Assembly: GCA_046290495.1 (NCBI GenBank)
Contig: JBKAGT010000005.1
Span: 496,001 to 560,000, forward strand
Direction of reading: 5' to 3'
Source of the DNA: PGYR01 sp046290495
GTDB taxonomy: Bacteria > Bacteroidota > Ignavibacteria > Kapaibacteriales > UBA2268
Length of the DNA: 64,000 nucleotides
Part shown: positions 44,884-55,066 of the stretch, piece after piece
Position numbering within the stretch: position 1 is the stretch's first letter
Layout of the letters: every line of letters begins with the position of its first letter
Translations under genes and position numbers: made by a program
The notes under the pieces: model-generated
Told to the model about the DNA's origin: nothing
Databases searched by the model: none
Seen by the model: only the letters and a program-made list of their open reading frames with translations

Positions 44884-46278
44884 ATGTCTTCTAATTTATC
44901 TAATGAACTACCGATATCAGTTGGTCTAGATTTAGGCACATCAAAAGTTTGTGCTTTAGTAACTTCACCAAATACTGATGATGACACATTAAAAATCTTA
45001 GGTATTGGTATCGCTGAAAGTGAAGGCCTCAACAGAGGTGTTGTTGTAAACATTGAAAAAACAATTAGAAGCATTAAGAAAGTAATAGAGCAGGCTGAGC
45101 AACAGTCTGGTATTAAAATCAAAGAAGTAACTGTTGGTATTGCTGGTGACCATATCGACTCTATTAAAACTAGAGGGATTATTGGCATTTCAAATAACGA
45201 GCAAGAAATTACTCAAGCAGATGTAGATAGACTTCTTAGTGATGCAAGTAAAATAGCTATTCCTTCGGAAAGACAAATTCTACATGTTATACCTGAAGAG
45301 TTTATTATAGATGGTCAAGATGGTATTACAGACCCAATAGGTATGTCAGGTATTAGATTAGAAGCTCAAGTTAATATTATAACAGGTCTTAAAACTGCGA
45401 TAAATAATTTACACAGATGCGTAGAAAGATTAGGCATCAAAGTTAAGGATGTAATATTAGAACCTATCGCTAGTAGCAAATCTGTTCTATTAGAAGCAGA
45501 AAAAGAAATTGGAGTAGCCATTGTTGACATAGGTGGTGGTACTACCGATGTTGCTATATTCCACGAAGGAATCTATAAATTTACATCAGTTTTCGCTTTG
45601 GCTGGAAAACATGTTACTGATGATGTTAGAACTGTATTAGGTATAGTTAATAGCCAAGCAGAAAAAATAAAACGTGACTATGGTCATTGTTATCAATCTT
45701 CTATTATGAATGATGATGTCTTTATGGTACCTGGAATAGGTGGTAGAAAACCTATGGAAATCAAAAAATCTCAACTTTGTGAAATAATTGAACCAAGAAT
45801 GAGAGAACTTTTTGAGTTTGCACTAGCAGAAATACATAGATCTGGTTTTGCAGACAAGTTAGGTGCTGGAGTAGTAGTGACAGGTGGAACTACATTATTA
45901 AATGGTACTGAAGATTTGGCAAGAGAGGTATTTGGTATGCCTGTTAAAATTGGTATTCCTACTAATCTAACATATAGTGGCCTGGCTCCTGAAGTAGGTA
46001 GTCCGATATATGCAACATCAGTTGGTCTGGCACTAAATAATATAGAAGATTTGAAAATGCAAATCATTGAAGATAATATAGACATTACAGAAGAATTAGT
46101 TGCGGAAGATAACGAACAAGAAAAAGAAGAAAACATAGAAGCGGAAGAAATTGTAAAGAGTAAAAAATTACTCTCTATAATGGAGAAAGCTAAACTAAAA
46201 CGAGCTAAAAAGGAAAAATCTGAAGGTGATAATACATCAGGTTTTAATAGAATTAGAAAATTTATAGAAGAATTATAA
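44884..46278 (+). CDS. ftsA: Cell division protein FtsA
   Basis: Actin-like ATPase that tethers FtsZ to the membrane. The 464-aa protein has phosphate-1 motif VGLDLGTSKVCALV at residues 14-27, a 1C (SHS2) subdomain, phosphate-2 VDIGGGTTDVAIF near 216, and the adenosine motif VVTGGTTLLNG near 340. The C-terminus has an acidic/lysine-rich linker and ends in an amphipathic membrane-targeting helix (FNRIRKFIEEL). It is 33 bases upstream of ftsZ. Confidence 0.95.
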   Translation: MSSNLSNELPISVGLDLGTSKVCALVTSPNTDDDTLKILGIGIAESEGLNRGVVVNIEKTIRSIKKVIEQAEQQSGIKIKEVTVGIAGDHIDSIKTRGIIGISNNEQEITQADVDRLLSDASKIAIPSERQILHVIPEEFIIDGQDGITDPIGMSGIRLEAQVNIITGLKTAINNLHRCVERLGIKVKDVILEPIASSKSVLLEAEKEIGVAIVDIGGGTTDVAIFHEGIYKFTSVFALAGKHVTDDVRTVLGIVNSQAEKIKRDYGHCYQSSIMNDDVFMVPGIGGRKPMEIKKSQLCEIIEPRMRELFEFALAEIHRSGFADKLGAGVVVTGGTTLLNGTEDLAREVFGMPVKIGIPTNLTYSGLAPEVGSPIYATSVGLALNNIEDLKMQIIEDNIDITEELVAEDNEQEKEENIEAEEIVKSKKLLSIMEKAKLKRAKKEKSEGDNTSGFNRIRKFIEEL

Positions 46279-46311
46279 AATTATAGATATTAATATTTTC
46301 GGGGGAAACAC

Positions 46312-47625
46312 ATGATATCAATCGATACTCATTCGCAAGATAGAAGCGCTAAGATAAAGGTAATTGGCGTTGGCGGAGGTGGTGGCAATGCTATAAACAA
46401 TATGATTGAACGCGGATTGAGCGGCGTAGAGTTTATAGTTGCTAACACAGACAATCAAGCATTGGAATATAACAGAGCTGATATAAAAGTTCAGCTTGGC
46501 AAACAAAAGACAAAAGGCTTGGGTGCAGGTGCTGACCCTACTATAGGTAAAACATCTGTTGAAGAGAGTATAGAAGATATCAAGAAAATGCTTGAAGATA
46601 CAGATATGGTTTTCATCACAGCTGGAATGGGTGGTGGAACAGGAACTGGTGGTGCTCCCGAAATAGCGAAACTAGCTAAATCAATGGATACATTGACTGT
46701 ATCAATCGTTACTACTCCTTTTGCATGGGAAGGTAAGAGAAGAATGGAAGTAGCTAACAAATGGATAGAAGAACTAAGACAGAATGTAGATGCATTGATT
46801 GTAATTCCTAACCAGAAATTATTAGAAATAATTGATAAAAATACTAGCCTTAAAGACGCATTTTTAAAAGTTGATGAAGTACTTTATAATGCTACTCGTG
46901 GTATTTCTGATATTATATCACAACACGGTGTGGTAAATGTTGACTTTGCTGATGTAAGAACAATAATGAAAGACAAAGGCGACGCACTGATGGGTATTGG
47001 TATTGCTACTGGTGAAAACAGAGCAATAGAAGCGACTGAAAAAGCTATCAACTCCCCTCTTCTTGATGGAATCTCTATTGAGGGATCAAAAGGAGTATTA
47101 GTAAACATAAGTGGTGGCTCTGATTTGACTATGTTTGAAGTTTCTGAAGCTGTATCTGTAGTAGAATCTGCTGCGGGTGGAAATGCTAATATAATCCATG
47201 GTGTTGTCTACAATGACGATATGGAAGATGGCATTATGGTTACAGTAGTAGCAACGGGGTTTAATAATGAAGACCCAAACCAAGAAGAAAATGAAGTAAG
47301 CAAAAGGTTAGAGAAAAAAGAAGATAATGACAATAGTACATTTGGGGCTAGATTCAAAGATTCAAGCCCAAAGGGTCTTACTGATTTGAAAAAATACTCT
47401 ATTCCAGCTGTTCATAGGACTAACAGAGTAAGTGCTGCTAACTCAGATAAAGTAAGCAATGTCACTACAAAAATGAATAGCTCTATAGAAACGAAGAGAA
47501 ATGAACCAAGCAACCCTACTTCAGAAAAGAGAGTAGATGAAAAAGTTGCAGATAAGATTAAAAAGGATAACTACTCTAATTATAGTCGTCCTACTTTCAT
47601 CAGAAAAATGATGATGGAATCGTAA
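46312..47625 (+). CDS. ftsZ: Cell division protein FtsZ
   Basis: Tubulin-like GTPase that forms the division ring. The 437-aa protein shows KVIGVGGGGGNAINNMI, NTDNQALE, the tubulin signature GGGTGTGGAP near residue 108, and the T7-loop region NVDFADVRTIM with catalytic Asp. A disordered linker (about 325-420) leads to the conserved C-terminal peptide RPTFIRKMMMES, the docking site for FtsA. A purine-rich GGGGGAAA lies just before the ATG. A strong terminator closes the cluster. Confidence 0.97.
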   Translation: MISIDTHSQDRSAKIKVIGVGGGGGNAINNMIERGLSGVEFIVANTDNQALEYNRADIKVQLGKQKTKGLGAGADPTIGKTSVEESIEDIKKMLEDTDMVFITAGMGGGTGTGGAPEIAKLAKSMDTLTVSIVTTPFAWEGKRRMEVANKWIEELRQNVDALIVIPNQKLLEIIDKNTSLKDAFLKVDEVLYNATRGISDIISQHGVVNVDFADVRTIMKDKGDALMGIGIATGENRAIEATEKAINSPLLDGISIEGSKGVLVNISGGSDLTMFEVSEAVSVVESAAGGNANIIHGVVYNDDMEDGIMVTVVATGFNNEDPNQEENEVSKRLEKKEDNDNSTFGARFKDSSPKGLTDLKKYSIPAVHRTNRVSAANSDKVSNVTTKMNSSIETKRNEPSNPTSEKRVDEKVADKIKKDNYSNYSRPTFIRKMMMES

Positions 47626-47670
47626 AAAGAATTCTCACCACGTAAAGCACTCGCTTGAATTATGACACAC

Positions 47671-47700
47671 AAAAACCCAACTGCCAGGTTGGGTTTTTTT
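47671..47700. terminator. Bidirectional terminator after ftsZ
   Basis: AAAAACCCAAC-TGCCAG-GTTGGGTTTTT with five A on one side and seven T on the other. It serves ftsZ and probably the convergent membrane-protein gene, whose stop it touches. Confidence 0.9.
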
Positions 47701-49144
47701 ATTTATCTAGGTATTCTATTTTATATATTTTTTTCCAATTTGCCAATTGACCTAGATCTTCTTGATTAACTACAACTAATTCAAACTTAACATTATCAAT
47801 TATTATTGATTCACCTACTTTTATTGAATTGTCATTATAAACTATATTCAATTTAGAATTGCTTAAATAATTTCTATAATTTACAGCATCATTTGCAATC
47901 CAATAGTCTGGCTTATATCTGTTTATAAATTGAATCAATTCGGAATTTTCTAAATATGGAGCTACTTTTCCATCAATAATTCCATCCATGCTTATGACTT
48001 CATGTCTATCTTCTATGAAGTATCTACTTTGAACTTCATAAGTTAATATTTTAGAATTTTTCTCAATTTCATTTATAAATTGCGCTAAATCATACTCTAA
48101 CACTTCACTAGATGTGTAACTATTATTATACTTAACAACCTTAATTATTATCATTGTACTAGACAATATTGTAATTGTGAGAAATATAATTTTATAACTA
48201 TTTCTTAATTTATGAGCATAACCATTTATTAAAACAACTGCATTAATAGAAAGTAGAATAAATATAGGTGCTAAATATCTTTCTGGATGATTAGCAATTG
48301 GTTTTATGAAACTAAAAACAATTAAATAAATGATTAATGAAACTAAAGTTAGTTTATCAATACCTGTTTTAGGTTTTTTATTTTGAAATAAAAGCAAGAA
48401 TGCAGCAGGAAAACTTACAAATGAAAAAACAGTTGCTAACGAATATTTAAATCCAAATATTGAATTCGCTTCTTCTGCCAAAGCGAAGCTTCTACAATAA
48501 GATGAAGATGAATATGTGCCAGTGAGGAAGTATGAATAACTAATGTATATAATAAATGGTAATAGTGATAGAATGAAATATATCAAACTTTTATTTTTTT
48601 CATTTTCAGATATAATAAAAACCCCAAACCCCATTATTGAAATAACTAGTGCATCAGGTCTCACTAATGGGAGTAAACAAATAGAAATAAAGAATAGCAA
48701 TCTTTTATTTTTAAGAATGCTGTCAATCATTAGTGGTATGAATATTAAAAGTAGACTTGTTTCATAGCTCATAATTCCATTAATTAACGTATAATAAGAC
48801 ACGGTACAAAATAAGGCTAAGTTAAATACTATCAGTTTAGAATAGCGATTTAGAAAGTATAGGAAGAAAATATGAGATAAAATAGCCACTAATATCGAGA
48901 AAATCTTAGCGTATATAACTTTTGTACTAAACAGGAATGGGATAGATAAAATAAGAGCCCACAAAGGTGAAGTGGCGCCTGAAGAAAATTCACCTTTATT
49001 AAAATTCAAAAAAAAGCCTTCAGCTATATTTTTTGAATATATATAGTATATACTTGGGTCACCTAAGTAATCATCTGCTAAAAATATTCCAATTATTAAT
49101 ATTAGAATACTAACGGTAATATAGATAAGATTATCCTTCATCAT
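47699..49144 (-). CDS. Multi-pass membrane protein, GT-C glycosyltransferase-like
   Basis: A 481-aa protein with about 10-11 transmembrane helices (residues about 5-340) and a soluble C-terminal domain (about 350-481). The first loop has the pattern DDYLGDPSIYYIYSKNIAEGFFLNFN (from about residue 24) followed by SGATSPLWALI. This resembles lipid-linked sugar transferases of the GT-C fold (arabinosyl- or mannosyltransferase-like), which use acidic residues there. Such enzymes act on the periplasmic face with polyprenyl-phosphate sugars. Substrate is unknown. Neighbours do not help. Confidence 0.65.
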   Translation of the reverse strand: MMKDNLIYITVSILILIIGIFLADDYLGDPSIYYIYSKNIAEGFFLNFNKGEFSSGATSPLWALILSIPFLFSTKVIYAKIFSILVAILSHIFFLYFLNRYSKLIVFNLALFCTVSYYTLINGIMSYETSLLLIFIPLMIDSILKNKRLLFFISICLLPLVRPDALVISIMGFGVFIISENEKNKSLIYFILSLLPFIIYISYSYFLTGTYSSSSYCRSFALAEEANSIFGFKYSLATVFSFVSFPAAFLLLFQNKKPKTGIDKLTLVSLIIYLIVFSFIKPIANHPERYLAPIFILLSINAVVLINGYAHKLRNSYKIIFLTITILSSTMIIIKVVKYNNSYTSSEVLEYDLAQFINEIEKNSKILTYEVQSRYFIEDRHEVISMDGIIDGKVAPYLENSELIQFINRYKPDYWIANDAVNYRNYLSNSKLNIVYNDNSIKVGESIIIDNVKFELVVVNQEDLGQLANWKKIYKIEYLDK

Positions 49145-49147
49145 TCA

Positions 49148-50116
49148 TTACTCCATCTTGCCATAACTGTAGAAATTAAGGATTTGGTGTATTCCATATT
49201 GTTCAATTTCCTCTGCAGTTATCTTGCGTTTGTTACCATGATCTTTCAAATATTCTAACATTCCTTGTTGCTGCCATATATAAGATTGAGACAAATCTTC
49301 AAATCTTCGTTTCAAAATACCATATTTATTTATGGACTTGGCAGACCAGTACCACTCTAGTAATTGTATTCTTTGTTTGGTCTCTGACAAACAAAGCGAA
49401 AGTGGTAAGATGCAATTAATTATTATCTCTGTTCTTAAACCACTACCTTCGTTATATATTTTAGATTTTGCTAACTCCCTCAAATTAGACTCAATGTCAA
49501 ATTCCACTCCATCGATTATCTTCTCTAAGAAAGTATAAGCATGAGAGTTTTCAAAGTTTTTTATAAAGTTAGAGATGAAATCAGCATCATAAACAGGTCT
49601 TCTTTTTCTTGAAAGATAATTTATTAAGAAATCATCTAGAGTAATTAGAATTCCTTTTTTCTGTCCATTTCTATTTATATTCTTTTGGGCTATAGAGGAT
49701 TTTCGTAGTAATCTAAGTAGTGCGAAGTGTTGAATCTCTTCATATGATGCTATATCGGAATCAATTTTTAATTCATCAGATTCTAATACTTTATCTTTGT
49801 CAAGTATCAGTATATCCGGCCCTTTGAAATCAGCATTGTCCTCAAAGACTATATGAAGAATTACATTTTCATAATTTTCATCGGAATCGTGATTATGCAG
49901 AAACCATTCATTTGATTTCCTATGAAATTCAGCATCCCCAACTATTACTTTACCATTTATCATCAAAGCAAAATCAAGAAAATCTGGACCAGAAGAGACA
50001 TTGATTATACCTGGAGAAATTATTTGAATACTTTTACCACTTGTTGTTTTATAAGTTGACAAGGGTTTATTAGTTAAATAATTTCTAACTTTTTTCTGTA
50101 TTTCAACTTCTTTCAA
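49148..50116 (-). CDS. DUF2851 family protein
   Basis: A 322-aa protein of a family common in Bacteroidota and Chlorobiota and of unknown function. Its hallmark is ISPGIINVSSGPDFLDFALMINGKVIVGDAEFHRKSNEWFLHNHDSDENYENVILHIVFE, shown from about residue 32 only as landmarks GPDFLDF, GDAEFH and NVILHIV. The pattern GPDF...GDAE is nuclease-like (PD-(D/E)XK style), but that is an inference. The start is a TTG overlapping the pyrF stop (TTGA). No membrane segment. Confidence 0.75.
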   Translation of the reverse strand: MKEVEIQKKVRNYLTNKPLSTYKTTSGKSIQIISPGIINVSSGPDFLDFALMINGKVIVGDAEFHRKSNEWFLHNHDSDENYENVILHIVFEDNADFKGPDILILDKDKVLESDELKIDSDIASYEEIQHFALLRLLRKSSIAQKNINRNGQKKGILITLDDFLINYLSRKRRPVYDADFISNFIKNFENSHAYTFLEKIIDGVEFDIESNLRELAKSKIYNEGSGLRTEIIINCILPLSLCLSETKQRIQLLEWYWSAKSINKYGILKRRFEDLSQSYIWQQQGMLEYLKDHGNKRKITAEEIEQYGIHQILNFYSYGKME

Positions 50117-50916
50117 CTCTTCGCTTCGTTAAGTTTATTTCTTAAATCCAATGCAGATTTTCTTGAATAGTCAGCAAATTCTTTACTATCTCCCCCGGCA
50201 TATATTATCCCTCTTGAAGAGTTAATTATTGCAGGTCCGTTCAAATTAGATTTGACAACTTCTGCAGGATTACCACCTTGTGCTCCAACTCCTGGAATCA
50301 AAAAATATCTATCTGGAGCTTGTTCCCTAACATTTCGTAATTCACTAGAGTGTGTAGCTCCCACAACATATCCTAATTGCTCAGAATCTGCCCATTCTGA
50401 TGATTTACTTAATACATTCTCATAAAGATGTTGTTCACCTACTATGAGTTTCTCAAAGTCTTTAGAACCTGGATTTGAAGTAAGACAGAGTAAGAACACC
50501 ATTTTTCCTTCATATGAAAGGAATGGATTGATTGAGTCAGATCCCATATATGGTGAAACAGTAATAGAATCACAATTAAACTCTTCAAATACTGCTTTTG
50601 CATAAGCTTTTGATGTATTCCCAATATCTCCCCTCTTTGCATCACCAACTACATGTATATCCTCTGGTATATAATCAATTGTCTCTTTTAACAATTTCAT
50701 TCCATGAATACCATATTGCTCATAGAATGCAAAATTAACTTTATAGGAAGAAACTAAGTCTTTAGTATTATCAATAATTGCTTTGTTGAATTGCAACATC
50801 CCATCCATATCTTTAGAAATATGAGAAGGCAATTTATCCATTGCTATATCTAAGCCAACGCAAACAATACTATTGTTTTCTGATTCTTTGTTTTGCAGTT
50901 TATCGTATGCTGTCAT
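50113..50916 (-). CDS. pyrF: Orotidine 5'-phosphate decarboxylase
   Basis: Last enzyme of UMP synthesis, decarboxylating OMP. The 267-aa protein belongs to the longer type-2 (PyrF/MTB) group. The catalytic Asp-Lys-Asp set lies in VVGDAKRGDIGNTS, with substrate residues in ITVSPYMGSDS and the phosphate loop near PGVGAQGG. The GLD at residues 22-24 is the conserved first strand. It lies 2 bases after the M48 protease gene and overlaps the DUF2851 gene. Confidence 0.94.
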   Translation of the reverse strand: MTAYDKLQNKESENNSIVCVGLDIAMDKLPSHISKDMDGMLQFNKAIIDNTKDLVSSYKVNFAFYEQYGIHGMKLLKETIDYIPEDIHVVGDAKRGDIGNTSKAYAKAVFEEFNCDSITVSPYMGSDSINPFLSYEGKMVFLLCLTSNPGSKDFEKLIVGEQHLYENVLSKSSEWADSEQLGYVVGATHSSELRNVREQAPDRYFLIPGVGAQGGNPAEVVKSNLNGPAIINSSRGIIYAGGDSKEFADYSRKSALDLRNKLNEAKS

Positions 50917-50918
50917 AT

Positions 50919-51716
50919 TTATAACGATTTAATAAAATCTTGATATCTTTTTCTAAACAAATTGTCTCCTCTGGTTGCAGATGTCCATTCTGATTCCTTA
51001 ATCAATTCATTTATTTGATCTAATCTATCTTCTGGCATTGGGTGTGTTGAAAGTAATTCCTGAAAAACAGAAGAATTCTTGTTTGTCATTACTTTTTGGA
51101 AAAAGTACTTTATTCCTCCAGGATACCACTTGGTAGATTGCAAGTAATGGAAGGAATCTTCATCTGCTTCCAACTCATCATCTCTACTATTTTTTAATAA
51201 AGCTAGACCTGTCAGCAAGTTTGCTCCCAATTGTTCTAGTTGCCCAGCTTCATTTCCAAGTATGAAGTTAGTTAAAACAGTCGCTCCATAGTGTTTTGTC
51301 ATTCTCTGAGTAGAGTGTCTGTTTTCAGCATGAGCAATTTCATGACCTAGTACACCAGCAAGTGCTGCTTCATTATCAAGTTTCTTTAATAAACCTGTAT
51401 ATACATAAATATATCCACCAGGAGTACAGAAGGCATTTATAGTCTTATCATCATCAATTATTTCAACTTTATAAGCGAATTCCTTTCTGTATTTGACTTC
51501 AGGAGATGCTGTTATCTGATTAATCATAGATTGGAGATAGCTTTTTGCGGCTGGATTATTCAATATAGGATACTGACTTTCGTTTTCTTCTATTTCTTGC
51601 TTTACTTGTCTACCAAGTTTAATATCATCACTTACAGGAAATATGTTAAATGAACAAGCTACAAGGAAAAAAAGTAGAAAGCTTCTTGAAAATATTGTAT
51701 TTATTTTCTGCTTCAT
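50919..51716 (-). CDS. M48 family metallopeptidase, lipoprotein
   Basis: A 265-aa predicted periplasmic zinc protease of the BepA/LoiP type, which assists outer-membrane protein quality control. The signal ends in LVAC with lipid Cys21. The catalytic HEIAH motif lies near residue 126, with third ligand Glu in DDELEADEDSF, and THPMPEDRL near the end fits M48 proteins. It is the first of a three-gene run with pyrF and DUF2851. Confidence 0.92.
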   Translation of the reverse strand: MKQKINTIFSRSFLLFFLVACSFNIFPVSDDIKLGRQVKQEIEENESQYPILNNPAAKSYLQSMINQITASPEVKYRKEFAYKVEIIDDDKTINAFCTPGGYIYVYTGLLKKLDNEAALAGVLGHEIAHAENRHSTQRMTKHYGATVLTNFILGNEAGQLEQLGANLLTGLALLKNSRDDELEADEDSFHYLQSTKWYPGGIKYFFQKVMTNKNSSVFQELLSTHPMPEDRLDQINELIKESEWTSATRGDNLFRKRYQDFIKSL

Positions 51717-51745
51717 AATATTACTAAATTTGTATGTTTATAAAG

Positions 51746-53098
51746 CTAAAATTTAATAATATTTTTATAAATAAACTTCCTTTCACCAATTATTTTTATA
51801 TGATAACTTGAAGATTGAAGATTTTTTAGGTTAATCTTTATTATATCAGTTTTCTTCATAATACTATTTTCAAATAGAAGATAACCTTTCAACGAAAATA
51901 CTTGAACTTTTCTAACAAATATCTTTTCTCCAAATACTATAGTTGATATATCATTAGTTGGGTTAGGAAAAAAATTATTATAACTCTTAATATCATCAAT
52001 GTCTACAACAATTTCTTCATCATTCTGTTCATCATCATCAGGAATAATTATCTTATCTTTATTGTAGTTAAGATAGTATTTACCATTTTTACTAACAATT
52101 ATAGATAAAGAGTCATTTAAATTATCATAATCAAAGTTGTTATTATTATCATTAATAATTGTATCTAAATTGTAGTCAAGTGTAATCAAACCAAAAGTTT
52201 TATAGTGAACACTGTCATATTTTAGTATTTCCCCATTAGATAATAAAGCTACAAATGATTTCTCCCCTGTTTTCTTTACTTTTTTTATACTATCTAGAGA
52301 TTCTAAAATATAACTTTTGGAATAGTCAATATAATCATAGTAATATCCATCAACAAAATTAATTCTATAGTCAGATACTTTTAGTATTTGGTCGTCAATT
52401 TCTAATAATTCATTTGCTTTATATCTGTTTAATACCGGTTCACTAAGAGCATTAACACCGGCATTCATTCTTATAAAATTATCACAATTTTGGGATTTAT
52501 AAATTCCAAAATTATGATAAAATTCAACATAATCTTCAGTGCTATAGCCTTCTGAACCCAGAAACATTAGAGCATTTCTACTTTTTGAATATACAAGAGG
52601 ATAACTTCTAAATTTTCTATCCAAATTAGAGGTATTTATTTTCTCGATATTTTGTAAACCATCATAACTATAATAGATATCAGTCGTTCCTTCAGTAGTC
52701 AAATAGTATTCATTAGCATTTCTTGTCAAAATTGAATTATATACTACATCACTTTCTTCATCATGACTTATAACAATCCAGTCTTTTCCATAGTTAAATG
52801 ATTTAAGAATTGTGCTATTTGAACCAATTATAATAGCCTCACCACTCTTAGAAAATATCATTTTTTTGGGATTGAACTTTAAACCTATATCAGTATTTGA
52901 CCATTTTTTTGCCATGCTATTTGTATAATAGATTTGGCCATCTTCTGATACGATTATACCATTTAGTGAATCAAAAAATTCAACTAAAATCAAATCATCT
53001 TCTGTAGGTAAACTGTGTTCGAAATATTCTGATTCAGAGTGGAGTGCTGAAAAGCAAAGAATAAGAGCTATTAATATTTGACTATACTTAATATTCAT
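51746..53098 (-). CDS. Secreted beta-propeller-like protein with type IX sorting domain
   Basis: A GTG at 53107 also opens the frame, but the ATG at 53098 gives a better signal peptide (MNIKYSQ, hydrophobic core, ALHS), for 450 aa. The middle has repeats like BNR/photosynthesis-stability propellers: SLNGIIVSEDGQIYYTNSMAKKWS and KSFNYGKDWIVIS. After an acidic linker (DDDEQNDEE) comes a T9SS type A domain with FFPNPTNDISTIVF, VFSLKGYLLFEN and the basic end FIYKNIIKF. Probably surface-anchored. It overlaps the upstream PKD gene by 11 bases. Confidence 0.78.
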   Translation of the reverse strand: MNIKYSQILIALILCFSALHSESEYFEHSLPTEDDLILVEFFDSLNGIIVSEDGQIYYTNSMAKKWSNTDIGLKFNPKKMIFSKSGEAIIIGSNSTILKSFNYGKDWIVISHDEESDVVYNSILTRNANEYYLTTEGTTDIYYSYDGLQNIEKINTSNLDRKFRSYPLVYSKSRNALMFLGSEGYSTEDYVEFYHNFGIYKSQNCDNFIRMNAGVNALSEPVLNRYKANELLEIDDQILKVSDYRINFVDGYYYDYIDYSKSYILESLDSIKKVKKTGEKSFVALLSNGEILKYDSVHYKTFGLITLDYNLDTIINDNNNNFDYDNLNDSLSIIVSKNGKYYLNYNKDKIIIPDDDEQNDEEIVVDIDDIKSYNNFFPNPTNDISTIVFGEKIFVRKVQVFSLKGYLLFENSIMKKTDIIKINLKNLQSSSYHIKIIGERKFIYKNIIKF

Positions 53099-54899
53099 AT
53101 TGCACACCCTCTGAAGTAGTTACCTTAATTCTCAAATCAAGACTACCAATATTATCTATTACAATAATCTCACCCTTGGGTAAATATTTGTAGTAATTTG
53201 TAAATAAACTTAAGCCTTCATTATTCAGTATTTCTAAATTTATATTCTTCATTTTTCCATGTGTTCTAATATATATTCTATCTCCACCTCTAGTTTTATA
53301 TTTCTCAAATATATTAATTGAATAGTCAATCGAATTATCGAATAGACTAAGTATATCTTGTTTAACTATTTGAATTACTGATTCATCTTTAATTGCTGTT
53401 AGCGTGACATCATATTCACCCATTCGGCTGTATTTATGCTTAACATTATTACCGGTTGCAACTTTTCCATCACCAAAATTCCAGTTTATTTCATAGCCGT
53501 CTATAGTCCCTGTAGCTGTTAATTTAATCTCTTTTGGAATATTGTCTAGAAATTCAATATCAAAATCTATTTTTTTAGAATTATAGTCTTTTAATTTTTT
53601 TATGAATACCTGTTTGGTTAAAGTATCTTTATTAAAACTATTTTCTGAAATCAGAGTAACATTATGAGTTCCTTCTAATTCAAGTAAATAATCAAGAATT
53701 ACATTATTGCTTATAAATTCATTATCGACAAGCCACGTGGTTTTTTGAGGTAATCCACTGGAGAGATTTTTTGTTATTAATCTTTCTCCATATAAAATTG
53801 TATCTTTATGAAATTCAAAGTTTGATTTTAAATTACTATTGCTCAAATATTCAGGAGTGTATCTTTTTAAAGTGTCTTCATCCAAGAAATAGAAATTTTG
53901 ACCATCATTAAATCTTATAGTGGAGTTCATAATATAACTTGTACTATCATTATATAAGCTTTCACCCGTTAAATCTGTAATATTTAAGAACGTTTTACCA
54001 TTACTAGGATATGTGTAAAATATAAACTGATCAAAAAATACAAAATTATATGTACTATTACTTGGGAAAGGTAATACTCTATCGTACTTAGTTTTACTCG
54101 TACCATAATTCTTGTAAATATAATTATTACCTGAATTATTGATTTTATAATCTTTGTAATAGCTATGATAATCTTTAGATTTATCTTTATATACAGCTAA
54201 TGAATCTAAATTTGCAATGTAAATCTCAGTATAAGACCTATCAACTTCCATCTCTTTAGGATTCATATAACTGTAATAATTCCCAAAAATTGCATAACCT
54301 CCAAACGAATTTATTAAATCATAACTATTAATTAATCCACTAGTTTGAATTACGGACTTTGCTTCACTTTGCGACTTCAAGTCTAATATTTTTGATTCTT
54401 GTGTTTTTGTATTTTCATGATAACTATATACTTCTATTTCATAGCTTATAACCAGTTTATTTTTATAAAGTAATAGGTTAAGATTAAAATTAACATTTTG
54501 ATAATAGTGTTCCCATGATTTTGGAACATTCCTAACAGTATCCTCAAATACAACTTCTTTCGAATAATAGTTTTCTATTCTAATATAATGATCAGCTGTT
54601 ACACCAGACTCTGGATCAATCCAACTACTTAGTACATAAGCATTATTCAGATCATTATCAGCAACAACCTGTATATAGTTTGTGTCTGTTATATCCAAAT
54701 CTATTCTTTTTACTATCTTGCATGATTCTAAGTCAAGTTTAATTATTGATTCTTTGCTTTCAAAAATTGCAGAATTATCTTCTGGGACATACCTAACTTG
54801 TCCCTTAAATTGGTTATTATTTATATATATTTTTTCATGCTTCTCCCACTGAGAGATTAATATAATTGGAAAAAGAAATATTAATAAAGTTGTTTTCAT
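53088..54899 (-). CDS. Secreted PKD-domain protein
   Basis: A TTG at 54923 is possible, but the ATG at 54899 starts a clean signal peptide (MKTTLLIFLFPIILIS), giving 603 aa. The N-terminal two thirds are Asn/Tyr-rich with propeller-like repeats and no recognised domain. A PKD domain (about residues 450-525) shows INWNFGDGKVATG, HKYSRMGEYDVTL. The last 80 residues look like a beta-sandwich but lack the PNP start of a T9SS sorting domain. It is coupled to the next gene, which does carry one. Very AT-rich. Confidence 0.72.
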   Translation of the reverse strand: MKTTLLIFLFPIILISQWEKHEKIYINNNQFKGQVRYVPEDNSAIFESKESIIKLDLESCKIVKRIDLDITDTNYIQVVADNDLNNAYVLSSWIDPESGVTADHYIRIENYYSKEVVFEDTVRNVPKSWEHYYQNVNFNLNLLLYKNKLVISYEIEVYSYHENTKTQESKILDLKSQSEAKSVIQTSGLINSYDLINSFGGYAIFGNYYSYMNPKEMEVDRSYTEIYIANLDSLAVYKDKSKDYHSYYKDYKINNSGNNYIYKNYGTSKTKYDRVLPFPSNSTYNFVFFDQFIFYTYPSNGKTFLNITDLTGESLYNDSTSYIMNSTIRFNDGQNFYFLDEDTLKRYTPEYLSNSNLKSNFEFHKDTILYGERLITKNLSSGLPQKTTWLVDNEFISNNVILDYLLELEGTHNVTLISENSFNKDTLTKQVFIKKLKDYNSKKIDFDIEFLDNIPKEIKLTATGTIDGYEINWNFGDGKVATGNNVKHKYSRMGEYDVTLTAIKDESVIQIVKQDILSLFDNSIDYSINIFEKYKTRGGDRIYIRTHGKMKNINLEILNNEGLSLFTNYYKYLPKGEIIVIDNIGSLDLRIKVTTSEGVQYEY

Positions 54900-55066
54900 A
54901 TTTAGTGAACAATTAAATTGCAATGTAAGTTACATATTATTGTAATTTGTAAAATAAAAAATTAATATTTAGAATTTAACCAATACAAGTAATTTAACTG
55001 ATTTAGAAAGTAAAATTCTATTTGAGTCGTCATCAAAGAATTAATTATGCCAATTCAACATCACTT

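Noticed and set aside
45771..46136. Minus-strand Ser-rich 121-codon frame
   Set aside because: Shadow of ftsA.
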